Positions 6,953 through 8,210 of a DNA stretch of 8,210 bases are shown here, piece after piece (positions within the stretch are counted from its first letter, which is position 1; each line of letters starts with the position of its first letter). The stretch spans positions 4,930-13,139 of the forward strand of contig DDPN01000055.1 of the NCBI GenBank assembly GCA_002342205.1, read 5' to 3'. Made by a program: the position numbers and the translations under genes. The notes beneath the pieces were generated by a model, which ran no database searches, had not been told where the DNA came from, and saw nothing but the letters and a program-made list of their open reading frames with translations. This DNA comes from Chitinophagaceae bacterium UBA2467. Lineage in GTDB: Bacteria; Bacteroidota; Bacteroidia; Chitinophagales; Chitinophagaceae.

Positions 6953-7750
6953 ATGACAACTCCCTTTGATCGCCTCATCGCAATCATGAATGATCTGCGC
7001 GAAAAATGTCCCTGGGACCAAAAGCAAACCTATGAGTCGTTACGCCAATTAACTATTGAGGAAACCTATGAATTGGCAGATGCGATCACAGAGGGTAATT
7101 CAAGTGCTTTAAAAGAGGAGCTGGGAGATTTGCTTTTGCATATTGTATTTTATGCAAAAATTGCCAGTGAAAAGAGTCAATTTGATATCAATGATGTGAT
7201 TCACGGTATTTGTGAAAAACTAATTGCTCGTCACCCGCATATTTACAGCGATGTGAAAGTTGAAAATGAAGAGGATGTCAAACGCAATTGGGAAAAGCTG
7301 AAGATGAAAGAAGGAAAAAAGTCGGTGTTAAGTGGTGTTCCTGTTAGCTTGCCTGCTTTGGTCAAAGCAATGCGCTTACAGGAAAAGTCTAAGCAGGTCG
7401 GCTTTGAATGGGAAAGTGCAGGGCAGGTGTGGGAGAAAGTAGAAGAGGAGTTAGCCGAGTTAAAAGTTGAAATAGACGCGATGGAATCGGTTTCGGTGGA
7501 ACAGGATGCTGCTGCGCTTAAAAAGAAAGTTGAGGAGGAATTTGGAGACTTACTATTCTCGCTTGTAAACTATGCTCGCTTCTTAAATATAGATCCTGAA
7601 AACGCGCTGGAGAGAACGAATAAAAAGTTTATCAATCGATTTCAGCTAATGGAGCAAGAAGCGCAAGGTAAAGGCAAGAAACTGGCAGATATGACACTTT
7701 CTGAAATGGATGCAATCTGGAATCAGATCAAGCATCTTTCTCAAAAATGA
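6953..7750 (+). CDS. mazG: Nucleoside triphosphate pyrophosphohydrolase MazG
   Basis: 265 residues, close to the 263 of E. coli MazG, with the same tandem two-domain build. It hydrolyses nucleoside triphosphates to monophosphate and pyrophosphate in the cytoplasm, clearing aberrant nucleotides and, in E. coli, lowering ppGpp through its link to the MazEF stress response. The N-terminal domain has CPWDQKQT at 19-26, the metal-binding EETYE at 36-40 and EELGD at 55-59, then RHPHIY at 93-98. The linker carries SLPALVKAMRLQEKSKQVGFEW at about 132-153. The C-terminal domain repeats the metal sites as EEELAE at 164-169 and EEFGD at 195-199, so both halves keep the EExxE and ExxD residues. NKKFINRF near 223-230 is also typical. 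The ATG at 6953 fits the expected N-terminus. The gene stands 100 bases after the receptor gene behind a terminator, and 50 bases before lepA. No toxin-antitoxin gene is adjacent. Confidence 0.96.
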   Translation: MTTPFDRLIAIMNDLREKCPWDQKQTYESLRQLTIEETYELADAITEGNSSALKEELGDLLLHIVFYAKIASEKSQFDINDVIHGICEKLIARHPHIYSDVKVENEEDVKRNWEKLKMKEGKKSVLSGVPVSLPALVKAMRLQEKSKQVGFEWESAGQVWEKVEEELAELKVEIDAMESVSVEQDAAALKKKVEEEFGDLLFSLVNYARFLNIDPENALERTNKKFINRFQLMEQEAQGKGKKLADMTLSEMDAIWNQIKHLSQK

Positions 7751-7765
7751 TCCCTCTAAAAGGCC

Positions 7766-7773
7766 TACCTTTG
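7766..7773 (+). promoter_or_regulatory. -7 promoter element in front of lepA
   Basis: TACCTTTG matches TAnnTTTG at all six fixed positions. Transcription would start near 7780, about 20 bases before the lepA ATG. No good TTTG lies at the -33 distance, which would fall in the last codons of mazG (the nearest is TTTC at 7737-7740). lepA may therefore have its own promoter besides read-through from mazG, between which no terminator is seen. Confidence 0.45.
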
Positions 7774-7786
7774 CCCCGCTAAAAAC

Positions 7787-7792
7787 GAGGAG
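7787..7792 (+). promoter_or_regulatory. Shine-Dalgarno site of lepA
   Basis: GAGGAG lies eight bases before the ATG at 7801. It is worth marking because the other genes of the window have no clear Shine-Dalgarno sequence at proper spacing, as is common in Bacteroidota. It fixes the lepA start. Confidence 0.6.
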
Positions 7793-7800
7793 ATCGCTTC

Positions 7801-8210
7801 ATGAAGCACATTAGAAATTTCTGCATTATTGCTCATATTGATCACGGTAAGTCAACCTTAGCCGACAGGCTACTGCAGGTTACTAATACCATCTCTGAGC
7901 GAGATATGATGGACCAGGTGCTGGATGATATGGATCTGGAGCGGGAAAAGGGGATTACTATTAAAAGCCATGCTATTCAGATCAACTACAAGTATAAAAA
8001 TGGCGAGGAGTATATTCTCAATTTGATTGACACCCCAGGGCACGTAGACTTTAGTTATGAGGTAAGCCGTGCCTTAGCTGCCTGCGAAGGGTGTTTACTT
8101 TTGGTCGATGCTACTCAGGGTATTCAAGCACAGACAATCAGTAACTTATACCTTGCAATTGAAAATAATCTTGAGATCATTCCGGTCATCAATAAGATCG
8201 ACATGGATGG
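7801..8210 (+). CDS. lepA: Elongation factor 4 (LepA GTPase), 3' end outside the window
   Basis: 136 complete codons of a protein that is normally about 600 residues long; the frame stays open to the window edge. LepA is a ribosome-bound translational GTPase that acts on stalled or wrongly translocated ribosomes and supports ribosome assembly or translation under stress. The visible part is most of the G domain, with all motifs reached so far intact: G1 AHIDHGKS at 11-18, the switch I/G2 region GITIKSHAIQ at 51-60, G3 DTPGH at 77-81 and G4 NKID at 131-134. LDDMDLEREKGITIKSHA and the QAQTISNLYLAIENN stretch separate it from EF-G, IF2 and TypA and are typical of LepA. The ATG is supported by the GAGGAG site and by the conserved start MKHIRNFCIIAHIDHGKST. 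It follows mazG on the same strand. Confidence 0.97.
   Translation, partial: MKHIRNFCIIAHIDHGKSTLADRLLQVTNTISERDMMDQVLDDMDLEREKGITIKSHAIQINYKYKNGEEYILNLIDTPGHVDFSYEVSRALAACEGCLLLVDATQGIQAQTISNLYLAIENNLEIIPVINKIDMD

Noticed and set aside
6953..7750. Part of a MazEF toxin-antitoxin locus
   Set aside because: No mazE or mazF-like gene lies beside it; MazG is widely a stand-alone housekeeping enzyme.
1..8210. CRISPR array, insertion sequence, tRNA or rRNA genes
   Set aside because: No regularly spaced repeats, terminal inverted repeats with a transposase, or tRNA/rRNA-like sequences were seen on either strand.

Overview
The window looks like chromosomal DNA of a member of the Bacteroidota, most likely a Chitinophagaceae-type organism (family-level placement is an inference from protein style only). 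The evidence is an A+T-leaning composition, a type IX secretion (T9SS) C-terminal sorting domain, an Oar-type TonB-dependent receptor with a carboxypeptidase-regulatory-like N-domain, lipoboxes followed by Lys/Glu-rich residues, few Shine-Dalgarno sites, and promoter-like matches to the Bacteroidota consensus TTTG-N19-21-TAnnTTTG.

Layout. (1) Positions 1-1766, minus strand: a tightly packed three-gene operon coding for a small lipoprotein (1380-1766), a 169-aa T9SS-sorted protein (874-1383; ATGA overlap with the lipoprotein gene) and a tail-fibre-like surface protein (1-870; GTG start, cut by the window edge). A good promoter match lies at 1805-1835. (2) A strong hairpin terminator at 1863-1896 separates this operon from the next gene. 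(3) Positions 1916-3436, minus: a lipoprotein of the choice-of-anchor I family (beta-propeller-like). (4) A 161-bp divergent intergenic region. (5) Positions 3598-6852, plus: a 1084-aa Oar-like TonB-dependent outer-membrane receptor, followed by a clear terminator (6872-6901). (6) Positions 6953-7750, plus: mazG, nucleoside triphosphate pyrophosphohydrolase. (7) From 7801 to the window end, plus: the first 136 codons of lepA (elongation factor 4).

The left two thirds encodes proteins for the cell envelope and surface. The right end is conserved housekeeping: nucleotide-pool sanitation and translation quality. The choice-of-anchor I lipoprotein and the TonB receptor are transcribed divergently from one intergenic region and may be co-regulated, but nothing in the sequence shows a shared substrate. 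No RNA genes, insertion sequences, CRISPR arrays or defence systems are visible, and no stretch above 300 bases lacks a gene. I see no clear case for a wholly new system. The least-described part is the three-gene surface operon.
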